From Pseudomonas sp. (GTDB lineage: Bacteria; Pseudomonadota; Gammaproteobacteria; Pseudomonadales; Pseudomonadaceae), in NCBI GenBank assembly GCA_030699825.1, contig JAUYKV010000062.1:62001-126000 (forward strand): DNA of 64,000 nt, in the 5' to 3' direction. Each line of letters opens with the position of its first letter. The first letter of the stretch is position 1. Under the pieces are notes generated by a model. It did not search any database and was not told the origin of the DNA. It saw nothing but the letters and a program-made list of their open reading frames with translations. A program made the translations under genes and the position numbers. Of this stretch, positions 1-8,887 are shown in pieces.

Positions 1-515
1 GCAGGTGCAGCCTTGATCTCGCCCATATCGCTGCCGGCAGGCGCCAGGCTGAATTGCGACAGATCGAGAGGCGGCGCTTGCGGCTCGGGCTTGCCGTCCT
101 GCAAGTCCTCACCCAGTGGGGCGATGGCAAAGTCCGGCGCATCGACGTCCGCAAACGCCGCCATATATTCATCGCGCGGCAGCACCTGCAGGCGTTTGCC
201 GGCCGGCGCCGGCGAGGTTACCACAGACACAGCTTCGGGCTCTGCAACGGCAGGCGGCGGCGCCAGCTCGATTTCCTCGATGTCCTCTGCCATGACCCGC
301 ACTTCGACCAGAGCGCCGGCACGCAGCAAGGTGCTGCGATATTTTTCCGCGCCGGCCGCATCCAGGTTGTTCTTGATCACGATGCGCCGCCCGGAAAACA
401 GCAAGGCAATACGCGGAGCATCGGCCTGGAACAACTTGGCCAGATTGGCCTTGACCGACTCCAGCTGCGCCCCCGGCACTAGCTGGCCGGCAAAGGCGAT
501 CTCGTAACGAACCAT
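1..515 (-). CDS. hypothetical protein, 3' end cut by the window edge
   Basis: An open frame on the minus strand starts at ATG 515 and runs off the left edge, so about 171 residues are visible and no stop is seen. The start has a clear AGGAG ribosome site 7 bases upstream. The N-terminal 75 residues (MVRYEIAFAGQLVPGAQ, then a 'LFSGRR' segment and 'KYRSTLLRAGA') resemble the small N-terminal domain found in front of DUF805 membrane domains in Pseudomonas proteins. The visible remainder is Pro/Ala-rich and acidic with no membrane segment. It is divergent from the lipoprotein at 701. Function is unknown, and whether a membrane domain follows cannot be seen. Confidence 0.75.
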   Translation of the reverse strand, partial: MVRYEIAFAGQLVPGAQLESVKANLAKLFQADAPRIALLFSGRRIVIKNNLDAAGAEKYRSTLLRAGALVEVRVMAEDIEEIELAPPPAVAEPEAVSVVTSPAPAGKRLQVLPRDEYMAAFADVDAPDFAIAPLGEDLQDGKPEPQAPPLDLSQFSLAPAGSDMGEIKAAP

Positions 516-650
516 AGTCACACTCCTGTCTTCATCGGCGCCCAGTATGGCGCAGGTTTTTCCCCTCGGATGCGCTGAAAATATCGAGCGCCGTCACGAA
601 ACCGACACCTGGCGTTCGCGGCAAGGTGTTTTCACAACCTTCACAACACG

Positions 651-678
651 TTGCAGCCGGGCACGCGCTTGATACACT
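651..678 (+). promoter_or_regulatory. sigma70-type promoter for the 701 lipoprotein gene
   Basis: TTGCAG (651-656), a 16-bp spacer and TACACT (673-678). Transcription would begin near 685, just in front of the GGAG ribosome site (691-694). This supports ATG 701 as the real start over the longer in-frame ATG at 626. Promoter identity is inferred from consensus match only. Confidence 0.5.
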
Positions 679-700
679 GACGCGTCCTTTGGAGTATGAA

Positions 701-1198
701 ATGTTTTCCCAGGCGCTAACTATAAGAATTCTCAGCCTAGTGATGTTTTTCGGCCTGCTTGGCGGCCTCGGCGGTTGCTCCTCCTGGATGACCGGGGAGC
801 TCAAGGATCCGGATGTCCGCCTGGTCAAGGTCGAAGTCATCAAGGCCAAGCTGCTGGAGCAGCAGTTCGTCCTGCGCTTTCGCATCGACAACCCCAACAG
901 CATGAGCTTGCCGGTGCGCGGCCTGGATTACCGGGTGCACCTCAACGAGGTGAAACTGGCAGAAGGCCAATCCTCCACCTGGTTCACGGTTCCGGCCAAT
1001 GGCCACCATGTATTCGATATCCCGGTGCGCACCAACCTCTGGCGGCACCTGCGGCAAATCGTCAAATTGCTTGAACGACCTGAAGCGCCGATTCGCTATC
1101 GCCTCGAAGGCCAGGTAAAAACCGGTTTGTTGTTCGGCCGCAACGTGCATATGTCGCGTAATGGCGAGATAATCCCCGGCGATTTCATTCCCGAGTAA
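701..1198 (+). CDS. LEA type 2 family lipoprotein (LEA14-like)
   Basis: A 165-residue protein. Residues 1-25 are a lipoprotein signal with lipobox LGGC, so Cys26 would be lipidated and the protein anchored in the envelope. The rest is a single LEA_2/WHy-type beta domain: 'DVRLVKVEVIKAKLLEQQFVLRFRI' followed by 'DNPNSMSLPVRGLDYRVHLNE' (written here in two pieces), the Asn-Pro-Asn turn being typical of that family. Bacterial members are small secreted or lipid-anchored proteins with no firm biochemical role; a stress or envelope function is a guess. The start at 701 is chosen for the GGAG site at 691 and the promoter at 651-678. It is followed 6 bp later by the SEC-C gene, so the two are probably co-transcribed. 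Confidence 0.85.
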   Translation: MFSQALTIRILSLVMFFGLLGGLGGCSSWMTGELKDPDVRLVKVEVIKAKLLEQQFVLRFRIDNPNSMSLPVRGLDYRVHLNEVKLAEGQSSTWFTVPANGHHVFDIPVRTNLWRHLRQIVKLLERPEAPIRYRLEGQVKTGLLFGRNVHMSRNGEIIPGDFIPE

Positions 1199-1204
1199 GC
1201 ACCC

Positions 1205-1411
1205 ATGAACCAAGAACCCCACGTACACGGCCCCGACTGCAACCACGCCGAGCACGATCACCAGCATGATCACGACCACGGTCACGTACATGGCCCGGAC
1301 TGCAACCATACTCACCAGGAGCCTGTGCGCAACGCCCTCAAAGACGTCGGTCGCAACGACCCCTGCCCATGCGGCAGCCAGAAAAAATTCAAGAAATGCC
1401 ACGGTGCCTGA
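1205..1411 (+). CDS. His-rich SEC-C motif protein
   Basis: A 68-residue protein. The C-terminal 20 residues are a SEC-C zinc motif of the form [19 protein letters not shown], the same Cys-x-Cys-x8-Cys-His element that ends SecA. The N-terminal half is almost all metal ligands: a 'HVHGPDCNH' unit occurs twice, separated by a His/Asp run. This suggests a small soluble metal-binding protein (zinc or nickel), but the partner is unknown. It lies 6 bp after the lipoprotein and its stop is 7 bp before the DUF2489 gene, so it is the middle gene of a small operon. The ribosome site is weak, which fits translational coupling. Confidence 0.85.
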   Translation: MNQEPHVHGPDCNHAEHDHQHDHDHGHVHGPDCNHTHQEPVRNALKDVGRNDPCPCGSQKKFKKCHGA

Positions 1412-1418
1412 TCTGTCC

Positions 1419-1877
1419 ATGAGCACCTTGAATCTGCTCCTTCTGTTGGCCGGCGCCCTGGTGGTGACGGCCCTTGCCCTGTACGCCTTGCTCCTGTGGC
1501 GCCGGGTCTGGGCGCAACGGCGCAACCTGGCGCAGGCTGAAAGCCAGCGCCGTGAGCGTCTGGCTGGCGACCTGCAGATACTCGCCGGCAGCCTGCTCGA
1601 CGGCCAACTGCCATTGATCGAGGGCGCCATACGGATCAAGGTGCTGCTGGACAACTACAACACCGCGCTGAGCCAGAACACCCGCTGCCAGGTGTTCCAC
1701 CTGTTGTTCGACGCCACCGCCCAGGTGCCGACCCATGCAAACTGGAAGGCACTGGACCAGACCGAGCGACGCCAGCACGAAAAGCACTTCAACGAACTGG
1801 AACTGCAGCACAAGGCCGCCGTTCGCACAGCCGCACGCTGGCTGCTCGACGAAGGCCTGAAGCAACCCAGCCACTGA
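1419..1877 (+). CDS. DUF2489 domain protein, membrane-anchored
   Basis: A 152-residue protein with one N-terminal membrane segment (about residues 4-25, '[20 protein letters not shown]') and a cytoplasmic helical domain of the DUF2489 type, rich in Gln, Arg and Glu. Function is unknown. An in-frame upstream ATG at 1266 lies inside the SEC-C gene; ATG 1419 is preferred because the membrane segment then starts at the N-terminus and the gene begins 7 bp after the SEC-C stop. It is the last gene of the 701-1877 set, and quiP follows after a 73-bp gap. Confidence 0.8.
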   Translation: MSTLNLLLLLAGALVVTALALYALLLWRRVWAQRRNLAQAESQRRERLAGDLQILAGSLLDGQLPLIEGAIRIKVLLDNYNTALSQNTRCQVFHLLFDATAQVPTHANWKALDQTERRQHEKHFNELELQHKAAVRTAARWLLDEGLKQPSH

Positions 1878-1950
1878 CCCTGGCGGCAGGCTGGGCAGCA
1901 CTTTCATCCACCGCTCTTTCCAGCCCCGCGTTCTGCAAGGAGCTCGCTGC

Positions 1951-4488
1951 ATGCTACCGCGCGCATTCCGTCCCCTGGCCCTGTTGGGCCTCGCCGCTAC
2001 TCTGGTTGCCGGCCTGGCCACAAGCGGCTGCCAGTCGTTTCTCGACAGCCGTTACCGCGACAGCCTGCACCCGGACCAGGGCAGCGTGCGTGTCCAGGGC
2101 CTGGCGCAAAGCGTTGTGGTTCGGCGCAATGCCCTGGGCATGCCGCTGATCGAAACCAACACCTTCCACGACGCGCTGTTCGCCTTGGGCTATGTGCATG
2201 CCAGCGACCGCCTCAGCCAGATGGTCGGCCTGCGCCTGATGGCCGAAGGCCGATTGGCGGAGATGGCCGGCCCCGGCGTCCTGGAAATCGATCGCCTGAT
2301 GCGCGCGGTCAACCTGAAGAAAAGTGCCGAAGTGCTCCATGCCAACGCCTCGCCGCGACTGAAGAAGTTCTTCGAGGTGTACGCCCGCGGCGTCAATGCC
2401 TACCTGTTCCGCTATCGCGACAAGCTGCCGATGGACCTGGCCCAATCCGGCTATCGTCCGCCCTACTGGAAAGCCGAAGACTCGGTGCTGGTGTTCTGCC
2501 TGCTGAACTTCGGTCTGTCGGTCAATCTGCAGGAAGAAATCGCCGCCCTGGTGCTGGCGCAGAAAGTCGGCAGCGAACACCTCACCTGGCTGCTGCCCAC
2601 CTACCCGGACGAACCGCTGCCGTTCGAGGAGGCCGAAAAACTCAAGGGTCTGACCCTCAGCGGACAAATTCCCGGCCTGGCTGCCGTCAACAATGCGGCC
2701 AGCCAACTCGCCAGCACCCACATGTTAGGCGTCGCCGCCTCCAACAACTGGGCCATCGCCCCACAGCACAGCCGCAGCGGCAAGAGCCTGCTGGCCAACG
2801 ACACCCACCTGCCGCTGTCGATGCCCTCGGCCTGGAACTTCGTGCAGATCCGCTCGCCGAAATTCCAGGCCGCCGGCGTGTCGATTGCCGGCGTACCCGC
2901 CATCGTCGCCGGGTTCAACGGCAAGCTCGGCTGGGGCATGACCATGGTCATGGGCGACAATCAGGACCTGTTCCTGGAGAAAATCCGACGTCAAGGCACC
3001 CGCCTCTATTACCAGGCCGACGGCAAATGGCTGCCCACCCGCGAGCGCCAGGAAACCTTCTTCATCAAGGGTGAGCGACCAATCCGCGAAACCATCTACG
3101 AGACCCGCCACGGCCCGCTGCTCAATTCGGTGCTGGGCGAGCGCAAACACCCCTTGCAGCCCCTGCAACTGGCCAGCGGCTACGGCCTGGCTCTGCAAAC
3201 CACGCAATTCGAGGCGGACCAGTCCCTCGATGCGCTGTTCGATCTGTCCCGTGCGCAATCGGTGGAGCAAGCCTTCGAGGCCACCCGCGAAGTGCGGGCC
3301 ATACCCTTGAATATCGTCTTCGCCGACGCCCGGCACATCGGCTGGCAAGTCACCGGGCGCTTTCCCAATCGCCGCGAAGGCCTTGGCCTGCTGCCTTCGC
3401 CTGGCTGGGATAGCCGTTACGACTGGGATGGTTTCGCCGAGCCGATGCTCCATCCCTACGACCAGGATCCGCAGCAAGGCTGGCTGGGCACCGCCAACCA
3501 GCGCACCGTACCGCGCGGCTACGGCATGCAGCTGTCCAACTCCTGGTACTACCCGGAGCGCTACGAGCGCCTGGCGCAACTGGCTGGCAGCGGCAAGCAC
3601 GACACCCGCAGCATGATCGCCATGCAGTACGACCAGACCACGCCCTTCGTCGGCAAGCTGCAAGGCATGTTCGCAGCACCCGGCATGGCTGAGCCACTGC
3701 AAAAAGCCATCGACGCCCTGCCCGCGCAGGAGCGCAGCAAAGCACGCGAAGCCCACAGCCGGCTGATGGCCTTCGACGGCAACCTCGCCGCCACCTCGGC
3801 GGATGCCGCACTCTATGGCGCCTTCCTGCATGAAAGCGCACGGCAGATCTTCCTCGACGAACTGGGCCCCGATACCAGCCCGGCCTGGCTGGCCCTGGTG
3901 GAAACCGCCAACACCTCCTATTCGGCCCAGGCCGACCACCTGCTGGGCCGCGACGACAGCCCGTTCTGGAACGATATCGGCAGCGCCCAGCAAGAAGACA
4001 AGCCGGCCATTCTCGCCCGCAGCCTGGCCGCCGCCGTGACCTTCGCCGAAAGCAAACTCGGCAGTGAACGCAGCGCCTGGCAGTGGGGCAAGCTGCACAG
4101 CTACGAGTGGATCAGCGAGCCCAGCAAACTGGCGCCCTACATGAGCGCCAGCCAGCGCAGCGGGATCAACGCGCTAAAGGGTTATCTCGATCGCGGCCCC
4201 TACCCGGCCGGCGGCGACCACAGCACCCTCAATGCATCGGCCTACCACTGGGGACAGGACTTCGACACCTGGCTGATTCCGGCCATGCGCATCGTCGTCG
4301 ACTTCGGCCGCGAAGAGCCGCTGATCGGCCTGAACAGCTCCGGCCAGTCCGGCAACCCGGCGAGTGCGCATTACGCCGACGGCATCGAGGCCTGGCGCAA
4401 GGGCCAGTACATGAGCTTTCCGTTTCAGCCGCAGAACCTCGACAAGGTCTATGGCACTAAGCGACTGATCCTGACACCCGGAAGATAA
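1951..4488 (+). CDS. quiP: acyl-homoserine lactone acylase QuiP (penicillin acylase family)
   Basis: An 845-residue Ntn-hydrolase of the penicillin amidase family; as I recall it the sequence is nearly colinear with P. aeruginosa QuiP (PA1032, about 847 aa). QuiP-type enzymes hydrolyse the amide of long-chain acyl-homoserine lactones, so the likely role is quorum-signal degradation in the periplasm. The pro-peptide is cut in front of the catalytic serine, here Ser264 in 'VAASNNWA', which becomes the N-terminal nucleophile of the beta chain; the scissile residue is Ala rather than the Gly common in penicillin acylases, as in QuiP. The N-terminus is a lipoprotein-like signal ending at Cys27, with a weak lipobox (TSGC). 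The start has AAGGAG 8 bases upstream. It is probably monocistronic and ends in the terminator at 4571. Confidence 0.92.
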   Translation: MLPRAFRPLALLGLAATLVAGLATSGCQSFLDSRYRDSLHPDQGSVRVQGLAQSVVVRRNALGMPLIETNTFHDALFALGYVHASDRLSQMVGLRLMAEGRLAEMAGPGVLEIDRLMRAVNLKKSAEVLHANASPRLKKFFEVYARGVNAYLFRYRDKLPMDLAQSGYRPPYWKAEDSVLVFCLLNFGLSVNLQEEIAALVLAQKVGSEHLTWLLPTYPDEPLPFEEAEKLKGLTLSGQIPGLAAVNNAASQLASTHMLGVAASNNWAIAPQHSRSGKSLLANDTHLPLSMPSAWNFVQIRSPKFQAAGVSIAGVPAIVAGFNGKLGWGMTMVMGDNQDLFLEKIRRQGTRLYYQADGKWLPTRERQETFFIKGERPIRETIYETRHGPLLNSVLGERKHPLQPLQLASGYGLALQTTQFEADQSLDALFDLSRAQSVEQAFEATREVRAIPLNIVFADARHIGWQVTGRFPNRREGLGLLPSPGWDSRYDWDGFAEPMLHPYDQDPQQGWLGTANQRTVPRGYGMQLSNSWYYPERYERLAQLAGSGKHDTRSMIAMQYDQTTPFVGKLQGMFAAPGMAEPLQKAIDALPAQERSKAREAHSRLMAFDGNLAATSADAALYGAFLHESARQIFLDELGPDTSPAWLALVETANTSYSAQADHLLGRDDSPFWNDIGSAQQEDKPAILARSLAAAVTFAESKLGSERSAWQWGKLHSYEWISEPSKLAPYMSASQRSGINALKGYLDRGPYPAGGDHSTLNASAYHWGQDFDTWLIPAMRIVVDFGREEPLIGLNSSGQSGNPASAHYADGIEAWRKGQYMSFPFQPQNLDKVYGTKRLILTPGR

Positions 4489-4570
4489 TTACCGCTGGTC
4501 GGCGACTGCTGAACCAATTTGCCCGGCCTCACTCTGAATTAGCGGACTTACTCCATAGATCATCATTTTC

Positions 4571-4596
4571 GGGCGCCCTTTGGGTGCCCTTTTTTT
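4571..4596 (+). terminator. rho-independent terminator of quiP
   Basis: GGGCGCCC (4571-4578), a 3-base loop and GGGTGCCC (4582-4589) form an 8-bp stem with one G-T pair, followed by seven T. It lies 83 bp after the quiP stop. Confidence 0.85.
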
Positions 4597-4649
4597 GTGC
4601 CTGATTTAGCCGTGCGATCGCCCCTAGCCTGCCGGGCAGCCGAGCATGG

Positions 4650-4877
4650 TCAGTCGCGAGTAATCCCGGTGATGGTGATGCCGTAACGCTCGGCCAGACG
4701 CACGGCCGGGGTCTGGATTTCATTGGGAAGGTCTGTTGGCTCGTCGCGCTCGTAGACCTTCTCGGCCATTTTGAGCAGCTGCAATACGGCCTGTTCCATG
4801 CTCGGCTTGCTGCTGGACTGCAGCTCGAACACCTCGGTGCGCTCATCTTTGCTGTATGTGATCTTCCACGTTGTCAT
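4650..4877 (-). CDS. conserved small hypothetical protein
   Basis: A 75-residue protein starting MTTWKITYSKDERTEVF. ATG 4877 is chosen over the upstream in-frame ATG at 4919 because GGAGGA sits 8 bases before it. It is predicted soluble, with an N-terminal beta-strand-like stretch, a central helix (about residues 26-46) and a C-terminal 'RYGITITG' strand. I do not recognise a functional family. It converges on quiP and is separated from nadE by a long non-coding region. Confidence 0.72.
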   Translation of the reverse strand: MTTWKITYSKDERTEVFELQSSSKPSMEQAVLQLLKMAEKVYERDEPTDLPNEIQTPAVRLAERYGITITGITRD

Positions 4878-5369
4878 GACGGATTCCTCCAGCACTAAAA
4901 TATTCGATCGTCCGCACACTGACGGACACGGCCCTAGGCCTACCCTACCAAAGCAATTCGCTCATCGCAGGCCATACCTTCCCGGACAGCCTTTCCAGAT
5001 GTTTCAGCGCACTAACTCGCCAAACTGCAATGCTGTTCATTTAAGCCAAGCGAGCAGGTTTTTGTAGCCCGGATGGAATCCGGGGCAATCCGGCACCGAC
5101 CAACCGTACCGCGGCTGAAGCCACGGGACGGCTTCCATCCTTGATGTGAACGGCACTGCACCAGCGTTCTGCGGAACCCATGGGGCCTGTTGTTCACTTG
5201 AATTTCAGCCCCCCACGCGCGACTTTGCCGATTAACTCGAGGCCATAGTTAGCTTATGATCCTGCAGTGCCTGCGCCAAGCCATCCCGACTGGCGACCAT
5301 GCCACAACCAGCAGGCCGTCGCTTGCCGACCACCATCAACTGCGTACCGACTTGCCCTAAGGAACCACC
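4878..5369. other. 492-bp non-coding region between the 4877 gene and nadE
   Basis: This stretch should hold the two divergent promoters. Around 5067-5098 it contains 'GTAGCCCGGATGGAATCCGG' and a second 'GGCAATCCGG', matching the GTAGCCCGGAT-type repeat common between Pseudomonas genes; similar pieces occur near 14812-14864 and 46360-46420. AAGGA just before ATG 5370 is the nadE ribosome site. No convincing gene was found. A minus-strand reading frame enters from the shadow opposite nadE and stops at 5232. Confidence 0.5.
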
Positions 5370-6197
5370 ATGAGCAGCCGCCAAGCCGAGATCGCCACCG
5401 CCCTGAACGTGGTCCCTCCCTTCGCCGACGAAGCCGTCCTGCTGGCAGAGATCGAGCGACGCAAAACCTTTATCAAGGATTGCCTGCGAAACGCGGGGCT
5501 TAAAGTGCTGGTGCTGGGCATCAGCGGCGGGGTCGACTCGCTGACCGCCGGGCGTCTCGCGCAACTGAGCGTGGAAGAACTGCGCAACGAGACCAACGAC
5601 ACCGAGTATCGCTTCATTGCCGTGCGCCTGCCGCACGGCACCCAGCACGACGAGCACGACGCCCAGGCGTCGCTGCAATTTATCCGCGCGGACGAAGAAG
5701 ACACGGTCAACATCGCCGACAGCGTGTACGGCCTCGGCGAGCAGGTCACTCACCTGCAGAAACTCACGCCGGCACGCCGCGACTTCGTCGTCGGCAACAT
5801 CAAGGCGCGCGTGCGCATGGTCGCCCAGTTCGCCATCGCCAACGCCAATAATGGCCTGGTCATCGGCACCGACCATGCGGCCGAGGCAGTGATGGGCTTT
5901 TTCACCAAGTTCGGCGATGGCGCTTGCGACCTGGCCCCGCTCAGCGGCCTGGTCAAAGGCCAGGTGCGCGCCATCGCCAAGCAGCTTGGCGCACCGCAGA
6001 ACCTGGTGTTCAAGGTGCCTACCGCCGACCTGGAAGAACTGCGTCCCGGCAAGCCGGACGAAGAAGCACATGGCGTCAGCTACGCCGAGATCGACGCCTT
6101 TTTGCATGGCCAGCCGGTGCGCGACGAGGCGTACGCCATCATCACCCGCACCTACGACAACAGCCGGCATAAGCGCGAACTGCCACTGGCACCCTGA
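5370..6197 (+). CDS. nadE: ammonia-dependent NAD(+) synthetase
   Basis: A 275-residue protein, the size of the short NadE class that uses free ammonia and lacks the glutaminase domain. It adenylylates deamido-NAD with ATP and amidates it to NAD, the last step of NAD biosynthesis, in the cytoplasm. The ATP-pyrophosphatase P-loop SGGVDS is at residues 52-57, and the downstream '[22 protein letters not shown]' region (given in family form) is the conserved deamido-NAD and ATP site. AAGGAA lies 7 bases before the ATG. It appears to be a single-gene unit between a long upstream region and the terminator at 6219. Confidence 0.95.
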   Translation: MSSRQAEIATALNVVPPFADEAVLLAEIERRKTFIKDCLRNAGLKVLVLGISGGVDSLTAGRLAQLSVEELRNETNDTEYRFIAVRLPHGTQHDEHDAQASLQFIRADEEDTVNIADSVYGLGEQVTHLQKLTPARRDFVVGNIKARVRMVAQFAIANANNGLVIGTDHAAEAVMGFFTKFGDGACDLAPLSGLVKGQVRAIAKQLGAPQNLVFKVPTADLEELRPGKPDEEAHGVSYAEIDAFLHGQPVRDEAYAIITRTYDNSRHKRELPLAP

Positions 6198-6218
6198 CCG
6201 CGAAATTACAGGCAAGAA

Positions 6219-6256
6219 AAAGCCGGTTTCCACTCAATGCGGAAACCGGCTTTTTT
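6219..6256. terminator. bidirectional terminator between nadE and dcd
   Basis: AAGCCGGTTTCC (6220-6231) and GGAAACCGGCTT (6241-6252) form a 12-bp stem around a 9-base loop, with A-tract and T-tract on the two sides. It can end nadE on the plus strand and dcd on the minus strand. Confidence 0.88.
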
Positions 6257-6271
6257 GATCCGGCAAATCGA

Positions 6272-6838
6272 TCAGGCTTTCGGCAAGGTCACGCCCAGTT
6301 GCCCCTGGTATTTACCGCCGCGATCCTTGTAGGACACCTCGCATTCCTCGTCGGACTCGAGAAAGAGCATCTGCGCCACGCCTTCGTTGGCATAGATCTT
6401 CGCCGGCAAAGTCGTGGTGTTGGAGAACTCCAGCGTCACATGGCCTTCCCACTCGGGTTCCAGCGGAGTGACGTTGACGATGATGCCGCAGCGCGCGTAG
6501 GTGCTCTTGCCCAGGCAGATGGTCAGCACATTGCGCGGGATCCGGAAGTATTCGACGGTACGGGCCAGCGCGAAGGAGTTTGGCGGAATGATGCACACGT
6601 CGCTCTTGACGTCGACGAAGCTCTTTTCATCGAAGTTCTTCGGGTCGACGGTGGCCGAATTGATGTTGGTGAATACCTTGAACTCATCGGCACAGCGCAC
6701 ATCGTAGCCATAGCTGGAAACACCGTAGGAGATCAGCGGCTGACTGCCTTCTACGCGCACCTGGCGCTCGACGAAAGGCTCGATCATGCCGTGCTCTTGA
6801 GCCATGCGGCGAATCCATTTATCCGATTTGATGCTCAT
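6272..6838 (-). CDS. dcd: dCTP deaminase
   Basis: A 188-residue protein of the trimeric dUTPase/dCTP deaminase fold. It converts dCTP to dUTP plus ammonia, supplying dUMP for thymidylate synthesis. Visible family marks are '[10 protein letters not shown]' with the substrate-binding Ser/Arg, the segment '[18 protein letters not shown]' containing the catalytic Glu, and the C-terminal 'GKYQGQ' nucleotide-closing motif. Length and sequence fit the monofunctional enterobacterial/Pseudomonas class. The start is [14 protein letters not shown] at 6838. In P. aeruginosa dcd neighbours apbC; here a cold-shock gene and repeats lie between them. Confidence 0.96.
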   Translation of the reverse strand: MSIKSDKWIRRMAQEHGMIEPFVERQVRVEGSQPLISYGVSSYGYDVRCADEFKVFTNINSATVDPKNFDEKSFVDVKSDVCIIPPNSFALARTVEYFRIPRNVLTICLGKSTYARCGIIVNVTPLEPEWEGHVTLEFSNTTTLPAKIYANEGVAQMLFLESDEECEVSYKDRGGKYQGQLGVTLPKA

Positions 6839-7163
6839 GGCGGGTGTCCTGAATAAGCGGGTGATGAAAAAGTGAGCGCATCTTACCGGGGCCAGCGACA
6901 GGGTTCAAAGGCTGTCGACCAACGTCAGCCCACCCGCCTGGTTTTACTGCATTCATCGCTAAATAACAGAAAGGCCTACAGAGCGTTCGCGCTTAGCGTT
7001 AAAAGCGCGTACAGTAGCGCCACTGTGCTGCATGTGTCACCGCGAATCGCTACTTGATGCCTAGATTTCGATCCAAACATCGTCCGACTCCTAGTACTCG
7101 TTGCACTCAGTCCCGGCCTGGGCTTTTCCAGGGCTGTTATTAAAAATTGTTAGGAGACATAAC
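6839..7163. other. 325-bp region between dcd and cspA, including the cspA leader
   Basis: It holds the dcd promoter on the minus strand and the cspA promoter and leader on the plus strand. Cold-shock genes of this family usually have long 5' untranslated leaders that fold differently at low temperature; the AT-rich stretch just before the ribosome site (7139-7150) would fit such a leader, but neither the start point nor a structure can be fixed by eye. No gene found. Confidence 0.4.
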
Positions 7164-7373
7164 ATGTCGAATCGTCAGAATGGTACCGTCAAGTGGTTTA
7201 ACGATGAGAAAGGCTACGGCTTTATCACTCCGCAATCCGGTGACGACCTGTTCGTACACTTCAAAGCTATCCAGAGCGATGGCTTCAAGAGCCTGAAAGA
7301 AGGCCAAGCAGTGACTTTCGTGGCCACCCGTGGTCAGAAAGGCATGCAAGCTGAGGAAGTTCAGGTTGTATAA
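7164..7373 (+). CDS. cspA: cold-shock protein, CspA family
   Basis: A 69-residue single cold-shock domain that binds single-stranded RNA and DNA. RNP1 is 'KGYGFI' and RNP2 is 'DLFVHF', with the aromatic residues needed for stacking on bases. The length is standard and the sequence is close to the CspA/CapB proteins of Pseudomonas. ATG 7164 is chosen over 7101 because TAGGAG lies 8 bases before it and the family begins MSNRQ. It is a single-gene unit ending in the terminator at 7399. It may be cold- or growth-regulated through its leader, which is inference. Confidence 0.95.
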   Translation: MSNRQNGTVKWFNDEKGYGFITPQSGDDLFVHFKAIQSDGFKSLKEGQAVTFVATRGQKGMQAEEVQVV

Positions 7374-7398
7374 CCTGATCTAACCTCGCTTGAGAAAA

Positions 7399-7424
7399 AG
7401 CCCCGCCTTGTGCGGGGCTTTTTT
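7399..7424 (+). terminator. rho-independent terminator of cspA
   Basis: AGCCCCGC (7399-7406), a 5-base loop and GCGGGGCT (7412-7419), followed by a T-tract to 7424. Confidence 0.92.
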
Positions 7425-7451
7425 GTGGGCGCGAATTGGCGCGAATCGTCG

Positions 7452-7530
7452 ACACTCGCCGCAGGCAGTGCACCAGGATTGATCGGCGCGGCACAAAGCT
7501 GGCGGGTTGTCGCTTCGCTCCGAACCCGCC
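7452..7530 (-). repeat. dispersed intergenic repeat, family 2, copy 1
   Basis: Read on the minus strand this is a roughly 80-bp sequence with the blocks 'GCGACAACCCGCCAGCTTT', 'GCGCCG' and 'GGTGCACTGCCTGCGGCGAG'. The same blocks in the same order occur at 31996-32088 and 35179-35259 on the plus strand. No coding or mobile-gene content. It lies between the cspA terminator and the MITE-like element. Confidence 0.8.
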
Positions 7531-7604
7531 GGATTGGTGTCGCACCGATTTGTACAGGCTACGTCAGCAGCGGGCGTCTGGAGGCGGTCGCAGTAGGCGG
7601 GAGT

Positions 7605-7786
7605 TTTTTCACGGCTATGTACCCGTTATCTGTTGCATGAGAGATAACGTTTTTGTGGGAGCGGCCGGGCGGCGTTCCGTTTCATCCGCGAAAATATTCG
7701 AAACACTGGCAATGTTTCGCGGCTAAAGCCCCTCCCACGAGATTGTGCTCTGGTTCAACAGATAACGGGTACATAACCTTTTTCAC
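7605..7786. repeat. direct-repeat flanks (8 bp) of the MITE-like element
   Basis: TTTTTCAC at 7605-7612 directly abuts the left end of the element at 7613, and TTTTTCAC at 7779-7786 directly abuts its right end at 7778. This is the pattern of an 8-bp target-site duplication. Confidence 0.7.
7613..7778 (+). mobile_element. MITE-like element carrying a REP pair, copy 1
   Basis: A 166-bp element with about 23-bp terminal inverted repeats: the left end reads GGCTATGTACCCGTTATCTG and the right end, reversed, reads GGTTATGTACCCGTTATCTG, one mismatch. Inside lie two inverted REP-like sequences: a 'GTGGGAGCGGCCGGGCGGC' type at 7655 and a 'GCGGCTAAAGCCCCTCCCAC' type ending at 7738. The left end can also fold as CGTTATCT/AGATAACG. 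A second copy in the opposite orientation lies at 18368-18536 and aligns along its whole length. It codes for nothing, so it would depend on a transposase elsewhere. Its right end is 14 bp from the apbC stop, so it forms the 3' end of the apbC transcript. Confidence 0.75.
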
Positions 7787-7792
7787 ACCCTC

Positions 7793-8887
7793 TCAGTCCT
7801 CGCTGACCACGATGCTCGGCATGGCCTGCGCCTGCAGCTCACCCCGGGCGATACGCGCGCCGACATTGCGGGCGATTTCCTGGTAGATCATGGCGATCTG
7901 GCTTTGCGGGTCGGCGATGGTGGTCGGCTTGCCGCCATCGGACTGCATGCGAATGGCCATCGACAGGGGCAAGGACGCCAGCAGGTCGACATCGAACTGC
8001 GCCGCCAGCTTCTCGCCTCCGCCTTCACCGAACAGGTGCTCGGCATGCCCGCAGTTCGAGCAAATGTGCACCGCCATGTTTTCCACCACGCCGAGCACCG
8101 GGATATTCACCTTGCGGAACATCTCCACGCCCTTCTTGGCATCCAGCAACGCCAGATCCTGTGGCGTAGTGACGATCACCGCACCGGCCACCGGCACCTT
8201 CTGCGCCAGAGTCAGCTGGATGTCGCCAGTGCCTGGCGGCATGTCGACCACCAGATAATCCAGATCATCCCAGGCGGTTTGGGTGATTAGCTGGATCAAC
8301 GCGCCAGAGACCATTGGCCCGCGCCATACCACCGGGGTGTTTTCGTCGGTCAGAAAAGCCATCGACATGACCTCGACACCATGGGCCTTGAGCGGCACGA
8401 ACCATTTCTGATCCCTGATTTCAGGCCGCGTGCCCTCGGCGATACCGAACATGATGCCCTGGCTCGGACCATAGATATCCGCATCGAGAATGCCGACCTT
8501 GGCGCCCTCACGCATCAGTGCCAGGGCCAGGTTGGCGGCGGTGGTGGACTTGCCCACCCCGCCCTTGCCCGAGGCCACCGCAATCACGTTCTTCACATTG
8601 GCCAGGGCCGGCACCTGGGTTTGCGCCTTGTGCGCCTCGATCACGCAATCGACCTGCACCTGCGCACTGTCGACGCCATCGAGGTTTTCCAGGGCCATTT
8701 GCAGCATCTGCGCCCAGCCACTCTTGAACAGGCCGGCGGCGTAGCCCAGTTGCAGGCGTACGCGGACCTTGCCGCCCTGGATGTCCACCTCACGCAGGCA
8801 ACCCGCACTGACCGGGTCCTGATTCAAATGGGGGTCGATGTATTGGGACAATGCGGCTTCGACCGCCGCGCGGGTAACAACACTCAT
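7793..8887 (-). CDS. apbC: iron-sulfur cluster carrier ApbC (Mrp/NBP35 family)
   Basis: A 364-residue P-loop protein that binds and transfers [4Fe-4S] clusters to apo-enzymes in the cytoplasm. It has an N-terminal MIP18-like domain (about residues 5-85), the deviant Walker A motif GKGGVGKS at 107-114, 'DADIYGPS' (switch region) near 139 and the cluster-binding pair Cys276-x2-Cys279 in 'HICSNCG'. The start MSVVTRAAVEAAL at 8887 has a GGAG-like site upstream (GGAGCCCACC on the minus strand). It is divergent from metG, as in P. aeruginosa. The MITE-like element lies directly downstream. Confidence 0.93.
   Translation of the reverse strand: MSVVTRAAVEAALSQYIDPHLNQDPVSAGCLREVDIQGGKVRVRLQLGYAAGLFKSGWAQMLQMALENLDGVDSAQVQVDCVIEAHKAQTQVPALANVKNVIAVASGKGGVGKSTTAANLALALMREGAKVGILDADIYGPSQGIMFGIAEGTRPEIRDQKWFVPLKAHGVEVMSMAFLTDENTPVVWRGPMVSGALIQLITQTAWDDLDYLVVDMPPGTGDIQLTLAQKVPVAGAVIVTTPQDLALLDAKKGVEMFRKVNIPVLGVVENMAVHICSNCGHAEHLFGEGGGEKLAAQFDVDLLASLPLSMAIRMQSDGGKPTTIADPQSQIAMIYQEIARNVGARIARGELQAQAMPSIVVSED

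Noticed and set aside
5232..6233. 333-codon open frame on the minus strand opposite nadE
   Set aside because: It mirrors the codon structure of nadE and has no family motif. Its last part, beyond the nadE start, encodes nothing I recognise.
7613..7778. Possible tRNA or structured small-RNA gene, because of strong hairpins
   Set aside because: No tRNA arms or CCA end; the REP pair and terminal inverted repeats explain the structure, and a second copy exists.
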